DNA from: Ctenosaura bakeri
Lineage: Eukaryota > Chordata > Lepidosauria > Squamata > Iguanidae
DNA: 64,000 bases
Direction: 5' to 3'
Assembly: GCA_948474755.1 (NCBI GenBank)
Contig: CAOLHI010001429.1
Span: 558,001-622,000, forward strand
Shown here in pieces: positions 12,160 to 22,730 of the stretch. The notes beneath the pieces were generated by a model. That model worked only from the letters and a program-made list of their open reading frames with translations. It did no database searches and was not told where the DNA came from. Each line of letters opens with the position of its first letter. The stretch's first letter is position 1. A program made the translations under genes and the position numbers.

Positions 12160-12925
12160 CCACCCACAATGCCAGCATCTCCTTAGAATTTAGGGAAATC
12201 ATAGCTCAAAGGAAGCCTGCAAGAAGAGGGTAATGGCAAGATCTTTTCACCTATGTATATCAGTACTAACTGTAGAAAGGACTCCAGTTAAAGTTAACAA
12301 GGTATTTTATTTGAACTGACAAACACATGAGAAATCAGACACTCTTAAGAACCATACAAGCCTATTAGAAAATGAGGCAAGAAAGAATGGATAGAGAGAG
12401 GTTGGTGGAAAGGCCTGATAGCATAGTGACTCAGACAGCATACTAAAATTGGCTGGGGTCAAAGCTAGGGTGTTTATATCTCACTTCACACCCTGAGGGG
12501 GTACATTAACAAAGATGTAATGGCTTTCTCATAAGATTGACAAAGGATTCAGGAATGGGCTGATTACTTAACTCTGGAGTGACAAAACATGGATGGGACT
12601 AATGACGATCTCTTAATGTTCAGTTAGGTAGGGTGTACAGGGAAGATCTCTGTAGGCTAATATTGCGGGATGCTCACCATTCTGGGCAGTTTGTCTTTCA
12701 TTGCATTCAAAGAATGCCAAGGGTCTGAAGCAGTGAAGGGGTTAGCAAAAACCCATCAGTGTTGGGTTTTTGGCATAATCCTATCTGAATTTTCATGACC
12801 CCAAACATGTCTGTGGCCAGCATAACCCTAAACATGTTCTCCAGTCATTAATAAGTTTAACTTATGAAAATCACATATCTCATAGGAGGGGTGTTAGGGT
12901 ATGGTAACATATCAACGGGCTTGGC
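12160..12925 (-). repeat. possible LTR, minus strand
   Basis: On the minus strand a TATAAA box lies near 12475 and an AATAAA signal near 12310, about 165 bases downstream. A TGTTAC start lies near 12910. No target duplication or partner copy was found in the window, so this is a weak call based on signal spacing only. Confidence 0.25.
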
Positions 12926-13700
12926 CACAGCTGGATTCCTCACCTTTTAAGTTATACAAATAGAATACAAAAACAATAGTATCTGTGAGATGTGGAGTTC
13001 AGAAATAATACTTTTGGGAACTAGGAGTTATACTTTTAAAAAAAGCTGTGTTGCCAAGTGCTGTTGAGATCAACAACCACTTTTGCCAAAGTTGTTGGTA
13101 AGAGAAGGTATAATCATGGATAATTCAGATTTGGGAAACCATATTGATGGTAATGTGGGTTGAGGTGGTGCATGACTTCCTAAAGGCACTTGAATGGCAT
13201 TGGAAGGAAAGGGGATTCTCAACTAGAATGGACCATGGCTTTGATTTGATTAAGCAGAGCTTTTCCATGTAGTTAATCCTTCTAGATGAAAAATTCATCA
13301 GAATAAAATCCAATTGTTATACTACTTTGAAACATTCCTTCCTTGCTATCTTAGAGTGAAGTGATGGAAGAGATTGTTCAAACTAGGCAAATCCTATTTA
13401 GTTGAGAAAGACAGCCTGTTACCCCTTCATGTATTCAAATAATGTGCTTAAATTATCAGGATTGGATAGATAGGATAGATTCATTAGTGCTCAGGCCCTT
13501 GTACCTGAACTCTCTTGAAAATTATGACCTGATCGCCAACTGTAATCAACTGGGTCAGCAACTGTAATTATGCAAACACACAACATGAAGGGAAAGGGAG
13601 GGAGAGATGGGGGAGAGCGAACAGTCCTTATGAAACCTAACATCTGGTGTGGGAAACAAATTCTCACCATCTAACTTTTCATTTTTATTTTTTAAAGGTT
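12926..13700. other. unassigned DNA upstream of the candidate exon
   Basis: AT-rich, with no repeat I recognise. The last 50 bases form the pyrimidine-rich acceptor region of the candidate exon that follows. Confidence 0.4.
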
Positions 13701-13717
13701 ACTTTTCTTGCCGTTAG

Positions 13718-13822
13718 GAGTATGAAGATCTCCTTGAAAAGGCGGCACGTAGACGCCACTGTGCCTATGGAGGATTTCCTATACCGGGGATTGATACCCT
13801 TGTAACGTCTGCCATGCTTTGA
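13718..13822 (+). CDS. candidate terminal exon of an unidentified host gene
   Basis: A T-rich tract (13672-13713) ends in TTAG immediately before an open stretch that reads EYEDLLEKAARRRHCAYGGF followed by PIPGIDTLVTSAML and a TGA stop at 13820. The in-frame codon just before the first codon is TAG, so the frame opens exactly at the putative splice acceptor. The stretch is richer in CpG and in balanced codons than the surrounding AT-rich DNA. I do not recognise the protein, so no function is assigned. An alternative reading is an internal exon using the GTAACG at 13802 as a donor. It could also be chance: 34 codons is short. Confidence 0.35.
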   Translation, partial: EYEDLLEKAARRRHCAYGGFPIPGIDTLVTSAML

Positions 13823-14483
13823 CTGTTCTGACCCAAACCTCTCCTCCCATCATAGTAATGCTTTCAAATCTCAGATAAAAAGAAACACAAACTAAAAAAT
13901 AATTAAATAAATAATCAAATATCAGAGTAAGATAAGCATTGATTTTATTAACAAATATAAATAATTTTGGAGAAAAGAAACATATCCCTGAGGTTTTTGA
14001 GGGGTGGGGGATATTTAGTGCTATTGCTTGTTCTAGATGTTTTTGCTTCAGTTCTCTTATTTTCCTGGTTATGACTTCTTTCTCAGCTTACAGTAATCAC
14101 AGAGATAAAACCAGCCAATTAGGGAACACATAGATTCTTTGTTAGAAACAGTGCATTAGCAGCATCATATTGTATAGGCTATGGAAGGGGAATTTCTATC
14201 CTGTGGACCTAATTCAGCCTGCAGAGATTTCTGATCTAGTTCACAGAGACACCCTATGGAGTCCCTTCCTATGCAGTTGGCAGGCAGAAGCCCCCTTATC
14301 CTTAGTACTCTCAGCCAGCAGCCGCAGGAGCAGATTGTGACTGTTACCCTCAAAGGTGGGATACCCCTTGAGGTCCTCTATCAGTACCTGCAACTCCATG
14401 CAAAAATAGGAAATGAATTAGTTCTAATCAAGAAGGCTGGAAGAGGCAGGTTACCTAGCAGGATCTTTCCATCAATGTTTATG
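13823..14483. other. unassigned AT-rich DNA
   Basis: If the exon to the left is real, this would begin its 3' untranslated region, but no well-placed AATAAA stands out beyond generic A-rich runs near 13890-13920. Confidence 0.35.
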
Positions 14484-15063
14484 GTTCAGTTCAGTTCAGT
14501 TTTATTGTATTTTAGCAACCAGCTATTATACAGAAATATAAAAAGTAAAGGAAAAAATAAAATAAATTAATTTACATGTAATAGTTAATCTACAATCGAT
14601 GAATCACATTCCATACCCCACCTTACGCTTTATAGCATGTAATGGTAAGGCCTTAACCAGAAATTTAAATGTTCTAAAAGATACATATTTCACAGCATCA
14701 GATAACAGAAAATAGACCTTCACAGAAGAACTTCCCTGAAGAGATTTCAATAAAGAAAAAATAGAATTATTCCTAAATTCATTATAAATAGCGCGTTCAA
14801 AGCAATACATGAGTTAAATCTTCTATTGAGACAGAGTTGCAACCACATACTCTGTCCTTCATAGGAACTCTCTTATAATAGCCCATCTGAGCTGCCAATG
14901 GACGAACATTCAACCTGACATGTAGAAAGGCTAACCTCATTTTAATGTTTGGAAGATCCACCAAATAATTTGGAAGATACAATGAGGTGAAAGAGACAAA
15001 AAAATTGTTGGATTGACACTGGGCTGTACCTATATCCGCAGCAAGGTGAACAGCCTCTGGCAT
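14484..15063 (-). mobile_element. LINE 3' part, clade uncertain
   Basis: On the minus strand two adjoining frames (14797-15063 and 14604-14810) read as a continuous C-terminal region with a zinc-knuckle-like VCGCNSVSIEDLTHVLLYC segment, typical of the end of several non-LTR retrotransposon polymerases (C-x-C, H, C spacing). The 3' end has CAATAAAA followed by an AACTG-type tandem tail (14484-14500). The polymerase core is absent. The motif does not match the CR1, L2 or L1 copies in this window, and I cannot name the clade from this much sequence. Confidence 0.45.
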
Positions 15064-15122
15064 GTGATCAAAAGGGAGTTGGGTTCATATCCCTGAATCT
15101 GGAGTGGCGGAGACGGGCGCCA

Positions 15123-15968
15123 TGAAACATCCAGTGCAGTAATGCGACTGATTCTGGAGAAGACAGCAGGAGCCCTGGGGAGACTTCTCTTTTCTTTGTG
15201 AAGGGCAGGGCGCCCTGGAATGGGTTACTCCAAGAGAGGGGCCCGTGCCTTGGAAAGCATTCTTGTTCCAGCGGTGCCCGGTGAGCTCTCTCTGGCCCTT
15301 GAAAATCCAGGGAGAGGGTGCAATGTTTACAGGGTCCTTGCAGGAAAACCAGACAAAGACTCAAAAGTAAACTATAAGTATGTTTATTGAGAGGAATTCA
15401 ATCACACATGCACACAAAGTTCAGACAATCACACACTCACACAAGAGCTAACCAAATTAAAGGGAGGAAAGTTATGGATAGGAAAGCTTAAGTTTTTGAA
15501 TGATAATTACCAAACCAGAAGAGCAGCAAAGAAATAGTGAAGTGGCTCATACTTGTGTCTAAAGGCAGTACTAAGTGGAATTCAGAACAACATAGTGGTG
15601 TCCAGCATTTGAGGTACTGCAACTAACTGGTCGAAATGGAGGATTTTTATACTCAAATCTGCCTGCAGGGCATGTGTGTAAATGGTTCTCTGTTTGAACA
15701 AACAATGGAGATTGCAGAGTAGACAATAAAGTCCAGACTGCTTTGACAATCTTAGTGTTAGTTGACAAGGGATTAATGGCTATCATAACAGCTCTGTAAT
15801 AGTGGACAGGCAAGGAGACAATGTGGGGAAATGCACAGGTACTAGGAAGGAGGACTGAAACAATCAGTGGTTTGGTGAAAACTTCCCTTCACAATTGTTT
15901 GATAGCAGAGATATTACAACTTAGTTTATGTCTATTATCTCCAGAGTTACCTGGTGATTGTCCTGACA
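15123..15968 (-). repeat. LTR-like block with adjacent primer-site-like sequence
   Basis: Minus strand: starts TGTCAGGACAATCACC, has a TATAAAA box near 15650, an AATAAA signal at 15383-15388 and a U5-like CTGGTTTTCCTGCAAGGA shared with the block at 4163-4790. It may end in TTTCA directly before TGGCGCCCGTCTCCG (about 15108-15122), whose first nine bases resemble a lysine-tRNA primer binding site. No matching short duplication flanks it, which would fit an LTR still attached to a scrap of internal sequence. The end at 15123 is uncertain. Confidence 0.4.
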
Positions 15969-16491
15969 ATTGCCCGGGCTATGGCTAGAGGGGATCTTTG
16001 ACCTACTTTGCTGCACAGGTGTTCAGCCAGAATTTTTCCTCTGCCCAGCCTGGCCTTACAGCCACATCAGGGTCCATTTTATATCAATACCAATTAATAC
16101 ATATTGCCAATTGAGTCATATTCACTGTGTGAACAAAATATTTAAAAGAGTTTTCATTGCCACTCACCCCAAATAAGATTATACAGTATTGTAGATTATA
16201 CAATAATATACAATAGAAACCAGTCCAGAATATAATCAATGGAAGAGATGAAGTTAATGAAAACAGTCACAATGCTTGCCCCACCAAAACTCCAAACAAT
16301 TTCTTTCTCTTCAGGCCCATGGAGATGCCTGCCTGTCAGGCCAAAAGACCTCACATTCTGAAAGGGCCCTGACTGCTTGAGGACCTTGGTCTCTGAACAA
16401 ATAACTCTACCAGACCCCATTCCATTCCATCTAACCACCCTGCCCCCTCACTTTATCCATTCTTTAATTGTTGCTTCTTCTGCTACTCTTA
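15969..16491. other. unassigned DNA
   Basis: No gene or repeat recognised. The TTA at 16489-16491 is the left duplication of the next element. Confidence 0.4.
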
Positions 16492-16721
16492 GGCCATTTC
16501 TGCACCAGAATTCTAGTTATAGCTCTAGAACTCTGGTTAATTCCATACTAGAATTCACGGAATTCTGGGATTTGTATTGCATTGTATGTTTGTATTTCTG
16601 AGGCCAAAGAGATCTCTGGCTGAGAATTCTAAGGGCCCCTCTCTAAACTGCAAACCTCTGGATTCCATTGGATGTTGACAGTGGAACAATAGCATTATAA
16701 CAGTCTAGTGCAGAAATGGCC
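16492..16721. mobile_element. Harbinger-like palindromic element
   Basis: Ends GGCCATTTCTGCAC and GTGCAGAAATGGCC are perfectly inverted. TTA flanks both sides (16489-16491 and 16722-16724). The interior contains the family words CTGAGGCC, CTCTGGCTGAGAATTCTAA and CTAAACTGCAAACC. The 3-bp T-N-A duplication suggests the PIF/Harbinger superfamily. There is no coding capacity. Confidence 0.65.
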
Positions 16722-17267
16722 TTACCTTGGATTCCAGAAGATTAACTTGTCTTTTTTCAGCCTGCCTATGAAAAAGAGCTATGTGATTCATTTCCTTCTA
16801 TTTCCTTCAATCCTAATACTTCTCTACATAAGGGAGCAAGACTTCCTATTTTACTGAATCTAACAGGGTGAGATGACACATTAAGTTAGATATCAGCCAA
16901 GATCCTTCACCAGGAGATATAGCTATGATGACTAAGCTGTGTCATCATAGCTACATCATAGCTAAGATCCCCTGAAACCCACCTTAGAAACCAGGCAGCT
17001 GCACCAAATGGAGATTTCCGAGGTGCTGGGGAGCAGGGCAGTGAGTGAAGAAACATCCAGGCATCTCCTAGCACTGAGGCAGTTTGCAACAGGCAGCCAA
17101 AGGGACCCTTGCAGGGTCCTGTCACAACAGCTTGTCAAAAAGTGCCTCTCTTCTACATAACACTCCATTTCCCCATGCCTCATTGCCTGGCTTCCAAAGT
17201 AGGTTTTTCAGAGCACTCTTGGTCACTGCATTTGTGCAGCCATAAACGTGAGTTCCAGTGTTTATAC
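16722..17267. other. unassigned DNA with a short perfect hairpin
   Basis: A 13-bp inverted repeat (16920-16932 with 16941-16953, 8-nt loop) is described in the findings. Nothing else is recognised. Confidence 0.4.
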
Positions 17268-17850
17268 TGTTGTAAGTCCAGCCTCAGTATGAAGCAGACA
17301 ACAGAGATCAGACCCTTTGGTTTGGAAAGGAGTTATTTTTATTAGCCGGCGAGTCTCGGGTGGAATTGCTTCCAAAAGTCTGAGCCTCCCTTTAATTCGG
17401 TTCACAGCCATTTATACATTTTTAGTACAGTGTTATCTCCTGTTCAGGAGAAAGAACAGAAGCACTACAAAGATCATCAGTTTCGTTTTCTTACTACAAT
17501 AAGCTTTTCTCTAATGTTGCAAGTTTGATGTATCGAAGCTAAGGCAGCAGTAGTGAGCCAAGGCAGTAGTAGCATTCCATTCCCACAAGGTGCAATTGTT
17601 TTAGCTTCATACACAGAGAGAAATGACTACAAGCTGCAGAGAGAATTAACTGTTTACAGACAGAATTGACTGTCTATCTCTTACAAGTACTTGCAGTTAT
17701 TGCAGGTTCTGTCAAGCTGGTAAGGGTTCAAGCATTCTCCTGATGACAGCCTGTACAACTGTCCAAATAGACTGGCTAAATATAGATAGGTTCACCACTA
17801 GATGGTTGGCCACCAGGTGACAAACTGAACACAGAAACTATAAATATAGG
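17268..17850 (-). repeat. retroviral-type LTR, minus strand
   Basis: On the minus strand TATAAA (17411-17416) is followed about 75 bases later by AATAAA (near 17338-17343) with a small GC-rich inverted segment (GAGACTCGCCGGC) between, a layout typical of vertebrate retroviral LTRs with a short R region. The end could be ACAACA at 17268. The upstream start is not fixed. No internal proviral frames are attached, so it is probably a solo or truncated LTR. Confidence 0.4.
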
Positions 17851-19890
17851 AATTGTGTGGAATAACTGGAAATCTCATCAGTGGAGGGATTACCCAAGCC
17901 AATTAAACAATCAATCTTTAAAATGTTAGGGGCTACATCCAATTGTTAGTTCAAACTAGACTAGACTTATTGAATCAACGAGAACTTTGTAAGTCAATAC
18001 TTATATAATCTCCATTGATTCAATAGGTCTACATTAATTTGAACTTAGTTTAGTCCTTAAGAAATAAATCTGTATAACAAGAATAATCCTACAATACTCA
18101 AAATCATCCCCTTGATATCTTCTCTACTAGTGTGACAAATATCTGGGCAGGCCGTAATTTGCTATCTCTCAAAGTAGCAAAAACTGAATGAAGAAGATGC
18201 TGACATTCTGGCAAGGCTGGTCAGCACCACATATCCAGAGGCTTCTAACTTGCTGATATCTTCTGCCAGCATTCCTGAAAACTTGTTTTCATTTAAGTGC
18301 CCTAAGGTATGCCCACTGAGTGGCAAACGTTACTAATAACCACAGGGATCACATTGAGTCCACGATTCATTTGGAAAGAGACAAGATTGATAATGGGGAA
18401 GTTAGTAATCCATGAAATTTCCACATGTGATGAAAACCAAAGGCCAATTCCTACAATTATAAAGTTGCTCTTGGTTTTCATCACCCTGGAAAAATAAGAA
18501 GGGGGAGAGGCAGGGAGGGGGTAGGGAAGAAGAAAGCTGTTGGAGAAATTTGAGCTGTCAGACCCTATCAGTTGCTTTATTGTGAACAGAAGTATACACA
18601 CAAGTTTGTAGCTTGCTGGTAAGAGCCCAGCTTTTTTATGATAAATATATTTTTATGGTTCTTTTATGTGATAGGGGGAGAGGACTGCGCCAATAAATTA
18701 TTTACCTAAGTTGTAAAAGACCAAGGAAATTGCTCTGCTTACATGTTCACAGCATCTAAATCCAGGAGTTTATGGAAGTCTGGGCAGCCCTTGTGTTGCG
18801 CTGGTCTCTTAAAACTTTGTCTGACTGTTTCTCTCTGCTTTCCTTGCTTTCTAAAGGCCACTATGGGCTGCTTTCTTGCCTGCCTTTAAGCTACAATAAT
18901 TCCCTGTGTCCACAGCTAGCTTATACCTTCTGAGAACCTAGTTCAGAAACTTTAAGTTAACATACCTCTCCCCAGATTTTTCTTTCACTTTCTGTTCTCT
19001 TTTTTGTATCTACCCATAATCTTTTTCCTTTCCTCTTCCCCCATTCATTTGTTCAGAGTTTAAATAGAGACATATGTTCCTTTTTGTTGTGAAGCCAACC
19101 TGGAAGTGGCAGTAGCCATTCACAAAGGTGGTAGCATTTAAAGCTCAATTAACTGAATGCAATTCTCCATGAATTTTTGGGGGCTGCCAGATAAACAGTC
19201 ACTGCCAATCATAAAGGCTTTACCAAACCAACACTCTGCCAGGGAAAAGGTTTTGCGCAGACGCATCCAGATGTCTTTCTTTCACATTTCTTGCTATCTT
19301 TTGCCTACATAAGGACTGGATAAGGGGAAAAAACTGTGTGATCAAAATCTAAATTCTAAAGCATTATCTATGTATTTATCTAGCACTATTAGCTTACATC
19401 TAATGCACGAAGGATCATTCTACTACTAAGACTGCATACTTGCCAACATTTCAGAGAGGAAAACTGGAAGACACATGGTCAAGCAACTTCAGAGTGTGAT
19501 CAAGATCACAAAAGTTATTAATGAGGAAGAACAGACAAGCTAGGATTGGTTGCAGCGGTTTGCTTTTCCCTGAGCCTACTGGGAAGGACAAAATTCTGCT
19601 CCCCCTTCTGCCCCTCCGAGAAAAATGACTGCAAACTACTTTGGCATTTTGAATTCAGTTTCCAGGAATTGAAATTTTAAAAGCAATTGAAAATGTGAAC
19701 AAACAGAGGATTAATCAGGAATGTTCCGGACAATTAATCAGGAATGTTCCTCCCCTCCTGCCAAACTGAGACAGTTAAAGGATATGAAACTGCCCTGTTT
19801 CCATTAGTTCACATGGCTCTATTAGCCCTCATTTGTCTGGCAGAATTTAATCCTGTCTTACATTTTGGGAGAGGCATTATCAAGCAGCCT
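17851..19890. other. unassigned AT-rich DNA
   Basis: No gene supported. It holds a 14-bp inverted repeat at 18427-18484 (see findings). The frames at 18302-18601 are short and overlap on both strands because of that hairpin. Confidence 0.4.
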
Positions 19891-19892
19891 TG

Positions 19893-19972
19893 TCTAAATA
19901 CCCTAAAGGAACCAGATCTCATCTGATCTTGGAAGCTAAGCAGGGTCAGCTGTGGTTAATACTTGGGTGGGG
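19893..19972 (+). repeat. 5S-derived SINE, head (part 1 of 3)
   Basis: CATCTGATCTTGGAAGCTAA, GCAGGGTCAG and GGTTAATACTTGGGTGGGG match the 5S rRNA internal promoter region, where the vertebrate gene reads GGTTAGTACTTGGATGGG. The unit is broken at 19972 by an L1 and resumes at 21781. This head plus 21795-21845 and 22618-22730 make one SINE. Confidence 0.85.
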
Positions 19973-21780
19973 GTCATAAAGAAAAAACAGTTCTGCTAAT
20001 GAAAAACATGACAGATAAGGAGGAGAAGGAACTAGCACTTGCAACTGGATTCAATAAAGTACAAAAAGCAAAATATCTAGGTGTCTGGATAGCAAAAAGG
20101 AACAATGAGCTAGTTCAAAACAACTATGAGAAAAAATGGAAAGAGATAACTAAAGATTTGGAAAGGTGGACTTCCATGAAATTGTCAGTGATGGGGAGGA
20201 TAGTGGCTATTAAAATGAATATGCTTCCAAAGATGATTTTTTTTGTTTCAAAACCTCCCCATAATAACAAACAGCAAACCCTTCATACAGTGGAAGAAAG
20301 ACCTGACTAAATTTATATTGCAAGGGAAAAAAACAAGGATTAAATGGAATATTATGATGGAACAAATATCTCGAGGAGGAATGGGAGTACCAGACTTGCA
20401 ATTATATTACAAAGCTGCGGCATTCACACGGTTGAAAAATTGGATTGACTTACAAGATACAAGAATGCTTGCACTGGAAGGAGCGGACTTGAGGATGGGT
20501 TGGCATGCCTATATGTTTTATGATAAAGCAAAAATCGATAAAGATTTTACGCATCACTATATCAGAAAATCGCTTCTGAAAATATGGAATGAATATAAGA
20601 GTAAAAACATAAGGCAGTTACCCATGTGGGTATCCCCTCAAGAAGCTTTCTTTGGAAGATGGATGGAATCAGAGAAATGACTGAGATACGAAGATATATT
20701 AGAGAAATCGATGACAAATACCTATAAGATCAAATCAAGAGAAAAAATGGAAGGATTATCATTAAGTTGGTTTCTGTACAGGCAGTTAAGTGAGAGATTT
20801 CAGATGGACTTGAAAACATATGGAATAGAATCAAAAGAAAAGACAGGAGTGATTAAATGGATCTTTGATAATCCACCCCATTTATTAGTCCATATATATC
20901 AAGAAACTTTAATACAGGAGAGACAGGAGGAGACTGTGAAATCTGCAATGATTTTGTGGGTGCAGAATATTGGACGTTCAATTCAATTAGATGAATGGGA
21001 GCAGAGCTGGAGAAGGACACAGAAGTTTACAACGGCTCAGAACCCTAAAGAAAACTATTTAAAATTGTTTCATAGATGGTATATGACACCAGATAAATTA
21101 AAAAAGATTTATAATACAGGTATGGGAATGTGTTGGAAATGTCAGAAAGAGGTGGGGACAATATTTCATATGTGGTGATCATGTCCCAAGGCAAAGAAAT
21201 ACTGGAGTGAAATACATAAAAAGATGTGTGAAATATTGAAGGTTCAATTTGTAAAAAAAACCCTGAATTTTATCTGTTAAACATGACAAATGTTCTTGAG
21301 TATATACCAGTATTAAGAGACATTGGAGATTAATACTGTATATGATAATGGCAGCCTGAATAGAATATGCCAAAATGTGGAAATCTCAGCAACTACCCAC
21401 AATTGAACAATGGTGGGGGACGTTTATTGAAAACAGAAATGCAGATATTGTTTCTCAGAGACTAAGGAGGAAATTGGATGAACAGATAAAAGCAGAATGG
21501 CAAATTGTAATGGGTAATTCCTGGGAATTGCCAAGTGAAAATGTCTGAACTATGGTTGAAATAAAAGAGGGATAACTGTAACATAACTTGAGTGGATGAG
21601 GGAAATGCAAGATCAAACATGTAAGATGAACATAGAACTGTGATGCTTAAATGTAATAAGTGAATAGAAATTCAGAAAATGAAAACTAGATCAGAGTGGA
21701 AGAACAGAAATATTTCATGTAAAAGTATAATTTAAAATGATATTTTTATTTGTGAAACTTAATAAAATTATTTTAAAAAA
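19973..21780 (+). mobile_element. L1 LINE, 5' truncated, inserted in a 5S-derived SINE
   Basis: The insertion is bounded by the duplication ATACTTGGGTGGGG (19959-19972) and ATACTTGGATGGGG (21781-21794), 13 of 14 bases identical, and ends AATAAAATTATTTTAAAAAA. It contains only the C-terminal third of ORF2. Target duplication and A-rich end fit target-primed reverse transcription. Confidence 0.9.
19979..21178 (+). pseudogene. L1 ORF2 C-terminal fragment
   Basis: Three frames in series (to 20310, 20243-20680, 20711-21178) encode KAKYLGVWIAKRNNELVQNN, MKLSVMGRIVAIKMNMLPKM, GGMGVPDLQLYYKAAAFTRL, and a terminal CWKCQKEVGTIFHMW zinc-knuckle-like segment. The order and spacing parallel the second L1 at 25969-27447. 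Polymerase and endonuclease are missing. Frameshifts lie near 20240-20310 and 20680-20711, and a stop cuts the frame just after the CxxC motif. Confidence 0.85.
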
Positions 21781-21794
21781 ATACTTGGATGGGG

Positions 21795-21845
21795 AATCGC
21801 CACAAATACCAGGTGCTGTAGACTATACGTCAGAATAAGGAATTG
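21795..21845 (+). repeat. 5S-derived SINE, middle (part 2 of 3)
   Basis: Reads AATACCAGGTGCTGTAGACT-like, matching the 3' end of 5S rRNA, then the start of the SINE body. It is broken at 21845 by a solo LTR. Confidence 0.8.
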
Positions 21846-22617
21846 TGTTAAATGTGCACACAAGGAAAAACCCACCGCCCATCAGTGCCGAGTGCAAAAG
21901 GCGCAGCCAAGCCTCGCACTCAAGGCTTGCCCAGCCTGACACCTCTTTGTGATCAGAACTGAACCGCCAGGGAGATCTCTGAATCAAGCCAGGGTCAGGA
22001 CAAACGGGTCTGCCTCAGTTCTCCCTCTCTGAGAACGCAGTCCCTTCCTCACTCTTGTCCCCCCTTGGCTTCTTCCTTTCAGCACTCTCCCCCTTTACTG
22101 CCTTCCCTAAATCTGCCCTTCTCCCAGATGTAAGGATCAGCAGTGATTTATATTTTCCAAGACTGTGGTACTGTTGATACTAAGGTCAAGATGATATTAT
22201 TGGTAGCGTGTATATTCCAGGATTCAAAATAAGCCTCTGTGACACAGTTTTAAAAAACACAGAACTTCAAACATTTATTGTAACACTGTTGCTTTAAATT
22301 TGTTTTGTATCTCAGTGTTTACAAACAGCACACCATTCTTCTCTCTCTCTCTCTTAATTCATTCACTCTCATACACCCAATTTCTCAGTTCTCTCTCCCA
22401 CAGAGCTCTTCAAATCTTTAACCTCTCCCGAACACACCACAAATCACACTCCGCTTCAACCACACACCAGGCAGTTAAAATCCATTATTATTTTCCTCTT
22501 TCCACCAGCCCCTCCCTGGGCTATCCAAGGTTCCATTTCACCAGCCAATCAGCTTAAACACTCTCAGTTCCCAAGGAGGCTTTGTTGTCAAGACCCCCTC
22601 CCATCAGGTTCATCACA
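21846..22617 (-). repeat. solo LTR, copy 1, inside the 5S-derived SINE
   Basis: Minus strand: starts TGTGATGAACCTGATGGGAG and ends TTTAACA, the TG...CA pattern. An AATAAA signal lies near 22277 (minus). It is nearly identical over its whole length to 30267-31030, which fixes both ends. No gag or pol remains, so recombination between paired LTRs probably deleted the interior. The flanks AATTG and AATGA are only a partial match for a 5-bp duplication. Confidence 0.8.
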
Positions 22618-22730
22618 AATGAACCTTTGAATATTTGTTGCCTAAGAAAACCCTATGAAAGTCATAGAGTTGCCATAAATTGACAGGCAGTCTGAAGGCG
22701 TACACATGCATACACACACACTTGTTAAAT
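22618..22730 (+). repeat. 5S-derived SINE, tail (part 3 of 3)
   Basis: TTGAATATTTGTTGCCTAAG, then CCCTATGAAAGTCATAGAGT and TTGACAGGCAGTCTGAAGGC, then an ACACAC tail. The order matches the unbroken SINE at 34611-34855. Confidence 0.8.
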
